A program made the position numbers and the translations under genes. The notes below the pieces were generated by a model. That model did not search any database, had not been told where the DNA came from, and was given only the letters and a program-made list of their open reading frames with translations. From JAVKFY01 sp040223615 (GTDB taxonomy: Bacteria > Pseudomonadota > Alphaproteobacteria > GCA-2731375), in assembly GCA_040223615.1 (NCBI GenBank), contig JAVKFY010000014.1:68083-132082 (forward strand): a DNA stretch of 64,000 bases, in the 5' to 3' direction. Below, in pieces: positions 54,528-63,877 of the stretch (the stretch's first letter is position 1; every line of letters begins with the position of its first letter).

Positions 54528-55133
54528 ATGAGTCGATTTTTCGCCGCCCTGCTCGGGCTTGGTCTGCTGGCCGCGCCGGCCGCCGGCGCGGAGACCCGCA
54601 CCGCGATCTTCGCCGGCGGGTGTTTCTGGTGCGTGGAGAGCGATTTCGACAAGCTGGCCGGCGTCACCGACACGCTCTCCGGCTATACCGGCGGCGACCT
54701 GGAAAACCCGACCTACAGGAAGGTCGGCAGCGGCGGTACCGGTCACCTGGAGGCGGTGCAGATCACCTACGATCCAGAGAAGGTCGACTACGACACGCTG
54801 CTGACGGTGTTCTGGCACTCGGTCGACCCGACCGACCCGGGCGGGCAGTTCTGCGACCGGGGCGAAACCTACCAGACCGCGATCTTCGTGATGAACGACG
54901 AGGAGCGGGCGCTGGCGGAGGCGTCGAAGGCGGCGGCCGAGGCCGAGCTGGGACAGAAGATCGTCACGCCGGTCCGCGAGGCCAAGACCTTCTGGCCGGC
55001 GGAGGACTACCACCAGAATTATTACGAGAAGAACCCGATCCGCTATCGGTTCTATCGCGGCGGCTGCAAGCGCGACCGACGGATCGAGGAACTATGGGGC
55101 GAGGCCGCCTTCAAGGGCCTGCCGAAGAAGTAG
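54528..55133 (+). CDS. msrA: Peptide-methionine (S)-S-oxide reductase MsrA, exported
   Basis: 201 residues. Signal peptide about 1-21 (FFAALLGLGLLAAPAAGA), so it works in the periplasm, unlike the usual cytoplasmic MsrA. GCFWCVES has the catalytic Cys32 and a second Cys35; YTGGDLENPTYRKV, GHLEAVQITYDP and FWPAEDYHQNYYEKNP are the conserved blocks. It repairs oxidised methionine in envelope proteins. A CGGGAG site precedes ATG 54528. The third Cys (RGGCKRDRR) may help recycling. No MsrB gene is seen. Confidence 0.94.
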   Translation: MSRFFAALLGLGLLAAPAAGAETRTAIFAGGCFWCVESDFDKLAGVTDTLSGYTGGDLENPTYRKVGSGGTGHLEAVQITYDPEKVDYDTLLTVFWHSVDPTDPGGQFCDRGETYQTAIFVMNDEERALAEASKAAAEAELGQKIVTPVREAKTFWPAEDYHQNYYEKNPIRYRFYRGGCKRDRRIEELWGEAAFKGLPKK

Positions 55134-55139
55134 TCGCGA

Positions 55140-55709
55140 TCAGCGCGCCTCGGTCCAGCTTTCGGAGAAGGCGAGCGCGCAGGTGCTAAACGGGCGGCCA
55201 TCGCGGTCGCGCGGCCAGGGCTGGCCGGCCGCCTGCTGGCCGTTCACCGTCAGCCGCGCGCCGGCGCACGGCACCAGCACGGTGCAGACGCCGTACTTGC
55301 GCTCCGCGCCCGGCTGGGTGTGCAGCAGCAGGGGGTCGCCGGCGGCGTGCCAGGTCAACTCGATCTCGTCGTCATGGCTGGATACCCGCTCGGTCCAGAA
55401 GTCACGCATGTCGCCGGCCTTGTCGAACTCGGCGTCGATGACCGGGATCGCGGTGTCGGCGGTCTCCGCGTTCAACATCCCCTGCACGGTCTCCTGCAGC
55501 CAGCGCGCCATGGCGATGTTGTCGCTGTAGATGCGCCACTGGTTGTCGGTCAGCTCGCTCTTCAGGTAGAGCACGTGGCCGGGCCCGGCCGGGCAGAACA
55601 GGATGCGCCAGAAGCTGGCGCTGGTGGTCTCCGGGTCGCCGTCCTTGGCGGACAGGCGGATGAACGGGTTCTCGCCGGTCAGGATGACGCGGTTCGGATC
55701 GTTGGCCAT
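55140..55709 (-). CDS. Hypothetical protein in the FAH operon
   Basis: 189 residues, no signal peptide or membrane helix. Beta-rich pattern with the block RILFCPAGPGHVLYLKSELTDNQ and a Cys-containing VCTVLVPCAGARLTVNGQ. No family recognised. It lies ten bases after the FAH-family gene on the same strand, so it is probably the last gene of the acetolactate-synthase-like/FAH operon and may bind the same substrate. Confidence 0.7.
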   Translation of the reverse strand: MANDPNRVILTGENPFIRLSAKDGDPETTSASFWRILFCPAGPGHVLYLKSELTDNQWRIYSDNIAMARWLQETVQGMLNAETADTAIPVIDAEFDKAGDMRDFWTERVSSHDDEIELTWHAAGDPLLLHTQPGAERKYGVCTVLVPCAGARLTVNGQQAAGQPWPRDRDGRPFSTCALAFSESWTEAR

Positions 55710-55718
55710 GTTGACCCC

Positions 55719-56561
55719 CTATATGCGAGCGCTGTTGGCGGGCTCGTCGATGACGGTGTTCTCGATGGCGCCGAGATTTTCGATCTCGACACGGACCACG
55801 TCGCCGGGCTTGAGGAAGCTCGGCGGCTTCATGCCGAGGCCGACGCCGGGCGGGGTGCCGGTGGTGATGACGTCGCCGGGCTCGAAGCTCACCGCCTGGC
55901 TGATCAGTTCGATCAGGCGGTAGCAGTCGAAGATCATTTCCGAGGTGTTGGAGTCCTGGCGCAGCTCGCCGTTGACCCAGGTCTTGATCCACAGCTTGCG
56001 CGGATCGCCGGCCTCGTCCGGCGTGGTCATCCAGGGTCCGAACGGTCCGTGCGTGTCGCAGCTCTTCGGGATCACCACCACGGGCAATTGCTTCTGCCAT
56101 TCGCGGTTGGAGAAGTCGTTGCACACGGTGTAGCCGGCGATCACCTCGTGCGCGCGCTCGTAGGGCACGTGGCGGCAGTGCCGGCCGATCACCACGCCGA
56201 GCTCGCCCTCGTAGTCCAGGCTGTCGGAGACGCGGGGGCGCCAGACCTGGTCGAACGGGCCGGCGATGGAGTTCTGCAATTTGGCGAAGGTGGACGGCCA
56301 TTCCGGGGTCTTGGCGCCGACCTCGCGGACGTGGTCGGCGTAGTTCAGGCCGATGGCGAGATACTTGGAAGGGCGCGGGATCGGCGCACGCAGCGTCACG
56401 TCGGACAGCTTGTAGCGCGGGCCTTCGACGCCGCCCGAACGCTGCAACTCGCCTTCCGCGATCAGCTGGCGCAGGTCGGTGGCGCCGAGGGCGATGATCT
56501 CGTCGCCCTCGACCCGGCCGACATGCTCGCGGGCATCGCGAACGAAGGTGGCCAGTTTCAT
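55719..56561 (-). CDS. Fumarylacetoacetate hydrolase (FAH) family protein
   Basis: 280 residues. An N-terminal domain of about 65 residues precedes the FAH fold: YLAIGLNYADHVREVG, LDYEGELGVVIGRHCRHVPYE (metal-binding Glu residues), GYTVCNDFSNREWQ (Asp ligand) and TGTPPGVGLGMKPPSFLKPGDVV. Enzymes of this family hydrolyse C-C bonds or decarboxylate/isomerise 2-keto acids such as catechol-meta-cleavage products. Context with a TPP enzyme suggests a keto-acid substrate. ATG 56561 follows GGGAGGC. Confidence 0.9.
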   Translation of the reverse strand: MKLATFVRDAREHVGRVEGDEIIALGATDLRQLIAEGELQRSGGVEGPRYKLSDVTLRAPIPRPSKYLAIGLNYADHVREVGAKTPEWPSTFAKLQNSIAGPFDQVWRPRVSDSLDYEGELGVVIGRHCRHVPYERAHEVIAGYTVCNDFSNREWQKQLPVVVIPKSCDTHGPFGPWMTTPDEAGDPRKLWIKTWVNGELRQDSNTSEMIFDCYRLIELISQAVSFEPGDVITTGTPPGVGLGMKPPSFLKPGDVVRVEIENLGAIENTVIDEPANSARI

Positions 56562-56574
56562 GGCGATGCCTCCC

Positions 56575-56925
56575 TCAGGTGACCCAGTAGACCGATGGCG
56601 TCGGTGCGCCTTTCGGCCAGTCCTTGCGCAGGCAGGGCCGGAAGCTGGCTAGCTCGCCCGGGCCGGTGGCGGTTATCGACGTGATCTCCGCAACGGCCTC
56701 GACCGGGACCCAGGCACAGTACTGCGGGTCCTCGCCGTCGACCCAGTCAATCTCTTCATGGAACTCGTAAACATAGCGCTGGCCGCACTCGCGGCAGCGT
56801 AGCAGGTAGCGGGTCCAGTGACTCTCGTCGACGAAAGTGTCGAGCAGTTCGAAGGCCTGGCCCAGCGGCGCCCGCGCTGCCGGCTCCGGATCGCTCCAGA
56901 GCCGGCAGGCGGTCGGTGGCTTCAC
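56575..56925 (-). CDS. Hypothetical zinc-ribbon-like protein
   Basis: 116 residues from GTG 56925, one base after the upstream TPP-enzyme stop. It contains a CRECGQRYVYEFHEEIDW block, so one CxxC and later His/Cys (DPQYCAWV, FRPCLR) could bind a metal. Rich in Trp and acidic residues. No family recognised. The tight packing between two catabolic genes supports a real gene with a role in the same pathway. Confidence 0.65.
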   Translation of the reverse strand: MKPPTACRLWSDPEPAARAPLGQAFELLDTFVDESHWTRYLLRCRECGQRYVYEFHEEIDWVDGEDPQYCAWVPVEAVAEITSITATGPGELASFRPCLRKDWPKGAPTPSVYWVT

Positions 56926-56926
56926 C

Positions 56927-58588
56927 TCAGAGCACGAACTCGATCGAGCCGAGCCGCTTCGACATCTTCATGTTCTCGCGGTAGTCGACCGGCACCGCGA
57001 TCAGTGCCGGGCCCTTGCGCCGGAAGGCCGATTGCAGCGTCGGCTTCAGCTCTTCGGCCTTGGTGATCACCTTGCCCCAGATACCGAAGGCATCGGCCAG
57101 CTTCTTGAAGTCCGGGTTGTTGAACGACAGTTCGGAGTGCTTGCCCTTGAACTGGTTCTGCTGCTTCCACTTGATCAGGCCATACTCGCCGTCGCACCAG
57201 ACCATGGCGACGATGTTGACGCCGAGCCGCGCGGCGGTCTCCAGATCCTGCACGTTCATCATGAAGCCGGCGTCACCGCTGATCGACAGCACCTTGCGGT
57301 CGGGGTGCGCGATGGCCGCCCCGATCGAGCCCGGCATGGCGAAGCCCATGGTGCAGAAGCCATTCGAGATCAGGCAGGTGTTCGGCTCGTCGCACTGGTA
57401 GTAGCGCGAGATCCACATCTTATGGGCGCCGACATCGGAGAGCAGGATGTCGTCCGGCCCCATCACCTCGCGCACGTCCCACAGGATCTTCTGCGGCTTC
57501 ATCGGACAGGCCTTGGAGTTCTTCTCCATGGCGAAGTCGTCGGCGATGACCTTGCGCAGCTTGGCCCGCTTCTTGATGTCGAACAGCGGCAACTGGCCGC
57601 CGAACTTCTCGTTCAGGCCCTCGTTCATCTGCCACAACGCGTCGGCGACGTCGGAGACGATCTCGCAGTCCGGGTGATAGTGCTCGTCGATTTCCGCCGG
57701 CCAGAAGTCGATGTGAATGATCTTCTTGTTGTTGAGCGTCTTGTTCCAGTGCTCGGGGCTGTACTCGACAAGGTCGTAGCCGACCGAGATCACCAGGTCG
57801 GCGGCGTCCATGGCGCCCATGATGTGGTCTTTCGACTGCAGCCCCATGGTGAACAGGCAATGCTCGTCGGTGCGCGGCACCGCGCCCTTGCCCATGAAGG
57901 TGTTGACCACGGCGATGCCGGCCTTGCGGGCCAGCCGGTGCAGCTGCTGCGCGGCGCGCTTACGCACCGCGCCGTTGCCGGCCAGGATGATCGGGTTCTT
58001 GGCCTTGCCGATCATGTCGACGGCCTGGGTCACCACCTTGTGGTCGGCGGCGGCGCGGCGGGTCTTGGTGGGCTTCAGCGGCCGGCCCTTGACCTGCATC
58101 TTGGCGACGTCCTCGGGCAGCTCGATCACCGTGGCGCCCGGCTTCTCCTGCTCGGCGATCTTGAACGCCTTGCGCACCACTTCCGGAATGTTCTGCGGAT
58201 TGGTGATGGTGTTGGCCCACTTGGAGATCGGCCGATACATGGCGATGGAGTCCATGTTCTGGTGGCTCTCCTTGTGCAGGCGGTCAGTACCGGCCTGACC
58301 CAGGAGCACCACCATCGGCGCGCGGTCCATGTTGGCGTCGGCGACGCCGGTCACCAGGTTGGTGGCGCCCGGGCCGAGCGTGCCGAGGCACAGGCCGGAC
58401 TTGCCGGTCAGCCGGCCGTAGCAGTCGGCCATGAAGGCGGCGGCTTGCTCGTGCCGGCACAGCACGAACTTAATCTTGCTGTCGAGCAACGAGATCATGA
58501 CGTCGGCGTTCTCTTCGCCGGGTACGCCAAAGATGTGCGTCACGCCCTCGGCTTCGAGGCAACGTACGAACAGATCGGAAGCTTTCAT
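56927..58588 (-). CDS. Thiamine-diphosphate enzyme, catabolic acetolactate-synthase-like
   Basis: 553 residues. Glu47 (RHEQAAAFMA) activates the cofactor; GPGATNLVTGVADAN is the PP-domain block; SGDAGFMMNVQDLETAARLG (from 437) is the metal/diphosphate motif. The second ligand position reads VWCDGEYG (Cys465) where acetolactate synthases of the AlsS type have WND. It is a single large chain with no regulatory-subunit gene nearby, which fits a catabolic rather than biosynthetic role. The operon continues with a small protein, FAH and a hypothetical protein. GGGGGGAGA before ATG 58588. Confidence 0.88.
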   Translation of the reverse strand: MKASDLFVRCLEAEGVTHIFGVPGEENADVMISLLDSKIKFVLCRHEQAAAFMADCYGRLTGKSGLCLGTLGPGATNLVTGVADANMDRAPMVVLLGQAGTDRLHKESHQNMDSIAMYRPISKWANTITNPQNIPEVVRKAFKIAEQEKPGATVIELPEDVAKMQVKGRPLKPTKTRRAAADHKVVTQAVDMIGKAKNPIILAGNGAVRKRAAQQLHRLARKAGIAVVNTFMGKGAVPRTDEHCLFTMGLQSKDHIMGAMDAADLVISVGYDLVEYSPEHWNKTLNNKKIIHIDFWPAEIDEHYHPDCEIVSDVADALWQMNEGLNEKFGGQLPLFDIKKRAKLRKVIADDFAMEKNSKACPMKPQKILWDVREVMGPDDILLSDVGAHKMWISRYYQCDEPNTCLISNGFCTMGFAMPGSIGAAIAHPDRKVLSISGDAGFMMNVQDLETAARLGVNIVAMVWCDGEYGLIKWKQQNQFKGKHSELSFNNPDFKKLADAFGIWGKVITKAEELKPTLQSAFRRKGPALIAVPVDYRENMKMSKRLGSIEFVL

Positions 58589-58682
58589 TTTGTGGTCTCC
58601 CCCCAAGGGTACAGACGGAATCAATCCCCGATTCATCATAGGGGCAGGGCGGCGGCGGCGAAAGTCGCGCACTGTCGATGAG

Positions 58683-58874
58683 TCAGATATCGCCGTTGTC
58701 GTCGCTCAGGTGTTTGCCGTCGAGCGCGGCGTCGTCGCGCGCGCGTTCGGCGCGTTCGGCTTCGCGCGCCGGCTTGGTACGGCCGTGCTTGGCGCGATTG
58801 GCGGCGGCCGCGTCGGCGCGCTCCTGGCGCTGGCGGCGCTTCCTTTCGCGTTTCAGATTGACGATCTCGGCCAT
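58683..58874 (-). CDS. DUF4169 family protein
   Basis: 63 residues, very basic and Ala/Arg/Glu-rich, with the family start MAEIVNLKRERKRRQRQE and AAANRAKHGRTKPAREAER. A short helical protein found in alphaproteobacteria, function unknown. Supports the taxonomic guess. Divergent from the AsmA-family gene. Confidence 0.85.
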   Translation of the reverse strand: MAEIVNLKRERKRRQRQERADAAAANRAKHGRTKPAREAERAERARDDAALDGKHLSDDNGDI

Positions 58875-59007
58875 GTCACCTCCAGCCCGCCAGTATACGG
58901 CGCCGGGCGCCAATGCTAATAGGAAGCGCACGGAAAACGGCCGGGTATCGTGGTTTGCATGGCCGGCCGTCGACGGCAGCATGGCGGCGCGCCGCTCGGA
59001 GGGTCTT

Positions 59008-62000
59008 GTGAAACGGTTGTTGTTCGGGATCGTGGCGTTGCTGGTGCTGCTGGTCGCCGCCGTCCTGATCGTCCCCAGCTTCATCAACTGGAACACCTAC
59101 AAGCCGGAGATCGTGGCCCAGGCGCGCGAGGCAACCGGCCGCGAGCTGGCGATCGACGGCGACATCCGACTGAAGCTGCTGCCGGCGCCGGCGCTCAGCG
59201 TCGAGCAGGTGCGCGTCGCCAACATCGAAGGCGCGCCGACACCGGACATGGCGACCTTGAAGGCGCTGGATGTCCGGGTCGCGCTGCTGCCGCTGCTGTC
59301 CGGCGAGATCCAGGTCGAGAGCGTACGGCTGGTCGAACCGGTCGTGGTTCTGGAGCGGTTGCCGGACGGCCGGGCCGGCTGGGACTTCGGCATCGACAGC
59401 GATGGTTCCGGCGACGGACCGGCGCTGCGGCTGGACCGGTTCGAGGTCGACAACGGTACCGTCACCTACCGCGACCTCGCCTCGGGCCGCGAGGTGCTGG
59501 TCGATGCGGTCTCGCTGGCCGGATCGGCGGCCTCGCTGGCCGGCCCGTTCGAGGCCAAGGGCGAGGCGAGGGTCGGCGCGCTGCCGATCAGTTTCGAGGC
59601 GCGGTCCGGCGCCTTCGAGGGCGGGCGCCCGGTGCCGTTGCTGTTGCTGCTCGGCATGCCCGGCGAGAAAGGCGGACTGACGCTCTCCGGCAGCCTGGAG
59701 GGCAGCGGCGCGGCAACACGCTTCGCCGGCACCTTGAAGGCCAGCGCCGATGCGCCGGCCAAGCTGCTGGCCGCCGCCGGCTACGAGGTCGCGGTGCCGC
59801 CGCCGCTAGCCGGCAAGCTGGAACTCGACGGCAAGCTGGAGGGCACCGCCGAGCAGATCGCGGCCAACGACCTGACCTTGCGGATCGGCGAGACCCAGGC
59901 CACCGGCGCGGTCAGCATGGCGCTGGCCGACCAACCCAGTATCGATGCGACGGTGGCGCTGAACCGCATCGACCTGGATGCGATCCTGGCGGCGGCGGGC
60001 GGCAAGGACGACGCGGCGGCGCCCGGGCCGGCGATGCCGGCGTTGCCAGCCGACCTGAAGGCCAGCCTGAACCTGTCGGTCGATGGCGTCGCGTTTCGCG
60101 AGGGCGTGCTGCGCCAGGTGCGGCTGGCCGCCGGTCTCGATGGCGGTGTTGTCAGCATCGGCCAGTTCGGCGCGCTGCTGCCCGGCGGTTCCGATCTGAA
60201 GCTCGTTGGCACGGTAGAGCAGGTGGAGAACCAGCCGCGCTTCGAGGGCCAGGTCGAGATGGCCTCGGACAACCTGCGCGGCCTGCTGGCCTGGCTCGAC
60301 GTCGATACCGCGCGGGTGCCGGCTGGGCGGCTCGGCGCCATGGCGCTGACCAGCCAGCTACGGGCGACGCCGCAACTGGTCGAGGTTTACGGCATGAACC
60401 TGCGGCTCGACGCCAGCACCATCACCGGCGGCGTCGCCTTCCTGATCCAGGACCGGCCGTCCTTCGGCATCGACCTGGCGATCGACCGGATCAATGTCGA
60501 CGGCTACCTGCCGACCGAGGCGGCCGGGGCGGAAAGGCCAGCCGCCGCGTCGCCGCTGGCGGTGCTTGACAGTTTCGATACCAACTTCACGCTCAAGGTC
60601 GCGCGGTTGACCTACAACCGTACGCCGGTCGACGGCATCGATATCGACATGTCGCTGGTCGGCGGCAGGCTGGACCTGCGCAAGGCGACGGCGGCGAACC
60701 TGGCCGGCGCCAGCGCCAGCCTGGCCGCCAGCGGGAGCGGATTCGGCGACGCGACGCCACGTTTCGATGCCGACCTGCGCGTACTGGCGAACGACATCAC
60801 CGGGTTGGCGCGGCTGCTGCGGCTCGAACTGCCGGTGCCGGCGGAGCGGCTCGGCAAGGCGGATCTGCGGGCCTCGCTGACCGGCACGGCGCAGAAGCTC
60901 GACCTCGACGGCACGGCGGTGCTGGGCCAGGTGAAGCTGGCGGCGAAGGGGGCGCTGACCGATGCGCTCGGCAGCCCGCGTGCCGACCTCACGCTGAGCT
61001 TCGACCATCCGAGCCTGGCCGGACTGTCGAAGCTGGTCCGCCTTGGCGTGACGCCGTTGAAGGGCAACGACAGCGCCGTCGCCGTGGTCGCGGCGGTGAA
61101 GGGCAATGCCGACGAGGTCGCGGTCGACGGCGACCTGAAGGCGGCCGGGGCGACGCTGACCGCCGCCGGGCGGTTCTCCGCATTGCAGGCAACGCCGCAG
61201 CTCGACGTCGCGGTGAACCTGGTGCATGGCGATCTGCGCGGCTTCATGCGCGGCCTCGGCGTCGACTATGACCCGGCGTTGCAGCAGCTCGGCGGGCTGG
61301 GGATGTCGGCGCGGCTGCGCGGCGATACCGACACGATGAACATCTCGGAGTTCAAGGGCGTGTTCGGACCGGTACAGGTCGCCGGCACCGGCGCGCTGAA
61401 GCTCGGCGGGCCGCGGCCCTATGTCAGCGCCGACCTGCAGGCCAACCAGATCGTCGCCGACTTCTTCCTGGCCCCGTCGCGGCCGGCTGGCGGTGGGGCG
61501 GCGCGCGCTCAAGGTGGGGCCCGGGCGATGCCGGCGGCCGGGCGCTGGTCGCGCGAGCCGATCGACCTCTCCGGCCTCGGCGCGGTCGACGCCGACATCA
61601 AGCTCAGCGCCAAGCAGATCAGCTTCGATCGCTACGACTTCGACGACCCGAAACTGACCCTGGCCTTGCGCGAGGGCGTGCTGGACGTGAAGCCGCTGAC
61701 CGGCCGATTGTTCGATGGCGCGGTCAGCCTCACCGCCAAGCTCGGCAGCCGGCCGCGCCCGGCGCTGGACCTGGCCATCGACCTGAAGGGCGCGGACATG
61801 CGCAAGGCGCTGGTCACCGCCACCGGCCGCAGCGACATTTCCGGCCGCCTCGACCTCGACGGCCGCTTCCGCACCACCGGCGCCAGCCCGTGGGCACTGA
61901 TCAGCGGCCTGGCCGGGCAGGCCAGGATCGGCGGCGGCGACGGCGCGGTGGACGGGATCGACATGGCGTTGCTGAGCCAGCGGCTCGGCCGGCTGAACAA

Positions 62001-62481
62001 GCTGCCGGACTTTCTCGACCTGATGAACCGCGTGTTCTCCGGCGGCCAGACCCGGCTGCACACGCTCGCCGGCAACTGGGTGGTGCAGGACGGCGTGGCG
62101 CGCAGCAACGACACCGTCGCGCAACTGGACGCCTCGGTCGCCAACGTCGTCGGCGTGATCGACCTGCCGGCCTGGGAGATGGACATCCGCTCCACCCTGA
62201 ACCTGACCGAGCATCCGGACGCGCCGGCGGTCGGCGTCGACCTGTTCGGCCCGCTGGACAATCCGCGCCGCGACGTGAAGACCGCGGCGCTGGAGGCCTA
62301 CGTCGCCAAGCGGGTCGGCGAGACGGTGCTGCGCAAGGCGATCGGCGACGGCAAGGACGGCGACAAGAAGCTCGACCGCCTGCTCGACAAGACCCTGGGC
62401 AAGCCGAAGCAGGACGGCGGCAACAACGGCCAGCGCGACGCCGTGAAGGGCCTGCTGAAGGGCATCTTGAAGGGGCAATGA
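59008..62481 (+). CDS. AsmA-family envelope protein
   Basis: 1157 residues from GTG 59008 behind GGAGGG (58998-59003). A basic start and one membrane helix (LLFGIVALLVLLVAAVLIVPSFI, 4-26) are followed by NWNTYKPEIVAQAREATGRELAIDGDI, the AsmA signature, and a long repeating beta pattern (VxGxxxL blocks of about 30 residues) as in bridge-like lipid-transfer proteins. It ends with a C-terminal AsmA-like domain (FDGAVSLTAKLGSRPRPAL; GLAGQARIGGGDGAVDGIDM) and a Lys-rich tail. Members are thought to move or order phospholipids across the periplasm, which fits the two MlaC-like proteins here. Confidence 0.9.
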   Translation: MKRLLFGIVALLVLLVAAVLIVPSFINWNTYKPEIVAQAREATGRELAIDGDIRLKLLPAPALSVEQVRVANIEGAPTPDMATLKALDVRVALLPLLSGEIQVESVRLVEPVVVLERLPDGRAGWDFGIDSDGSGDGPALRLDRFEVDNGTVTYRDLASGREVLVDAVSLAGSAASLAGPFEAKGEARVGALPISFEARSGAFEGGRPVPLLLLLGMPGEKGGLTLSGSLEGSGAATRFAGTLKASADAPAKLLAAAGYEVAVPPPLAGKLELDGKLEGTAEQIAANDLTLRIGETQATGAVSMALADQPSIDATVALNRIDLDAILAAAGGKDDAAAPGPAMPALPADLKASLNLSVDGVAFREGVLRQVRLAAGLDGGVVSIGQFGALLPGGSDLKLVGTVEQVENQPRFEGQVEMASDNLRGLLAWLDVDTARVPAGRLGAMALTSQLRATPQLVEVYGMNLRLDASTITGGVAFLIQDRPSFGIDLAIDRINVDGYLPTEAAGAERPAAASPLAVLDSFDTNFTLKVARLTYNRTPVDGIDIDMSLVGGRLDLRKATAANLAGASASLAASGSGFGDATPRFDADLRVLANDITGLARLLRLELPVPAERLGKADLRASLTGTAQKLDLDGTAVLGQVKLAAKGALTDALGSPRADLTLSFDHPSLAGLSKLVRLGVTPLKGNDSAVAVVAAVKGNADEVAVDGDLKAAGATLTAAGRFSALQATPQLDVAVNLVHGDLRGFMRGLGVDYDPALQQLGGLGMSARLRGDTDTMNISEFKGVFGPVQVAGTGALKLGGPRPYVSADLQANQIVADFFLAPSRPAGGGAARAQGGARAMPAAGRWSREPIDLSGLGAVDADIKLSAKQISFDRYDFDDPKLTLALREGVLDVKPLTGRLFDGAVSLTAKLGSRPRPALDLAIDLKGADMRKALVTATGRSDISGRLDLDGRFRTTGASPWALISGLAGQARIGGGDGAVDGIDMALLSQRLGRLNKLPDFLDLMNRVFSGGQTRLHTLAGNWVVQDGVARSNDTVAQLDASVANVVGVIDLPAWEMDIRSTLNLTEHPDAPAVGVDLFGPLDNPRRDVKTAALEAYVAKRVGETVLRKAIGDGKDGDKKLDRLLDKTLGKPKQDGGNNGQRDAVKGLLKGILKGQ

Positions 62482-62583
62482 GGCACGCGCGTCCCGGGCC
62501 CATGCGACGTCAAGCCGGCGTTGAGCCGACATCCATGTTCATGACGTATGGCGATACGTCCTCTTGGTTGGCTCGCGAGCGAC

Positions 62584-63789
62584 TCAGAACACGATCGGGA
62601 CGTGGCGGGCGCCGCGGACCTGGCCGCGTGACCAGCTCACGCCAGCGGGGTCGCCGAGTTCGAATTCCGGAATGCGCCGTAGCCAGACCCCGAGCGCGAC
62701 CTCCATCTCCATGCGCGCGAGGTTCGAGCCGACGCAGCGGTGGATGCCGACGCCGAAGGCGACGTGTCGGTTCTTCTCGCGATCGAGGACCGCCTCGTCA
62801 GGGTTCTCGAACGTCGCTGGATCGCGGTTCGCGGCGGGCAGGTTCAAGATCATGCGCTCGCCGCGTTTGATCGTGACGTCGCCATGCTCCACGTCCTGCA
62901 GCGCGATGCGGCCGGCATAGACCGGCGCGTGCAGGCGCAGCATCTCCTCCACCGCGTTCGGCAACAGGTCCGGTTCCACCACCAGGCGCCGGCGGTCGTC
63001 GGGATGGGTGGCGAAATGCAGCAGCGACGAGCCGATGCTGCTCCAGGTGGTGTCGATGCCGGCGGACAGCAGCAGGATGCAGATGCCGACGGTCTGCTTG
63101 TCCGACAGCGGCTCGCCGTTGATCTCGCCGCTCAGCAGCCGCGAGATGTAGTCGTCGCCCGGATTGGCGCGCCGTTCGGCCACCTGTTCGGCGAAGAAGC
63201 CGCGGATGATGCGGTAGTAGTCGGCGCGCGAGGCCTCCTCGGAGATGTCGAAGCTCAGGAAGTTCTGCACCCAGTCGACGAACTCGTCGGTGCGGTCCGG
63301 GTCGATGCCCAACAGGTGGCCGATCACGCGCGGCGAAATCTGCCGCGCATAGTCGTCGCCGGCATCGCATTGGCCGTGGTCGATGAAACCGTCGATCAGC
63401 CGGTCGCAGAGCTGTTCCGTGAACGGCCGGTGCGATTCCACCGCCTTGACGGTGAAGAATGGCAGCAGCAGGCGCCGGTAGGGGCCGTGCTCGGGCGGGT
63501 CCGTGGTGACCGGCGGGAACAGGTCGGACTGGTATTCCGCCAGCGGGTCCTTGCCGTCGGGGATCGGCAGCACCGTCGGCTGCCGGTTGGACAGTTCGGG
63601 CACCCTGCGGATCAGCGCCTGGACGTCGTCGTAGGTGCTGGTGAGCCAGGCGCCGCCCAATCGCTCGCTGTGCGCGATCGGGCATCGTTGCCGCATGTCG
63701 CGCCAGACCGGGCCGGGGTCGTCGGTATAGCCCTGATCGAAGATGTCGAAGTCGGTCGACCAGTCGGTGACAGGCTTGTCGTCGCTCAT
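62584..63789 (-). CDS. Cytochrome P450
   Basis: 401 residues, soluble bacterial class I type. The I-helix motif is LLLSAGIDTTWSSIG, ExxR is EEMLRLH, and the haem Cys is C352 in FGVGIHRCVGSNLARME. The substrate cannot be predicted; it resembles CYP101/CYP108-like camphor/terpene or sterol hydroxylases only at the motif level. No ferredoxin or reductase gene is adjacent, so electrons must come from elsewhere. ATG 63789. Confidence 0.93.
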   Translation of the reverse strand: MSDDKPVTDWSTDFDIFDQGYTDDPGPVWRDMRQRCPIAHSERLGGAWLTSTYDDVQALIRRVPELSNRQPTVLPIPDGKDPLAEYQSDLFPPVTTDPPEHGPYRRLLLPFFTVKAVESHRPFTEQLCDRLIDGFIDHGQCDAGDDYARQISPRVIGHLLGIDPDRTDEFVDWVQNFLSFDISEEASRADYYRIIRGFFAEQVAERRANPGDDYISRLLSGEINGEPLSDKQTVGICILLLSAGIDTTWSSIGSSLLHFATHPDDRRRLVVEPDLLPNAVEEMLRLHAPVYAGRIALQDVEHGDVTIKRGERMILNLPAANRDPATFENPDEAVLDREKNRHVAFGVGIHRCVGSNLARMEMEVALGVWLRRIPEFELGDPAGVSWSRGQVRGARHVPIVF

Positions 63790-63877
63790 GGCGGATGCCT
63801 CGCGCCGTCAATGGTTCAGCGCCGTCATCTTATGGCAACGTCAGGAGAGCTCCAACAGAACGCGGTCCTAGAGCGTT

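Noticed and set aside
58678..59007. N-terminal extension of the AsmA-family frame by 110 codons
   Set aside because: It lies opposite the DUF4169 gene and has shadow composition; GGAGGG and GTG 59008 give a proper signal-anchor start.
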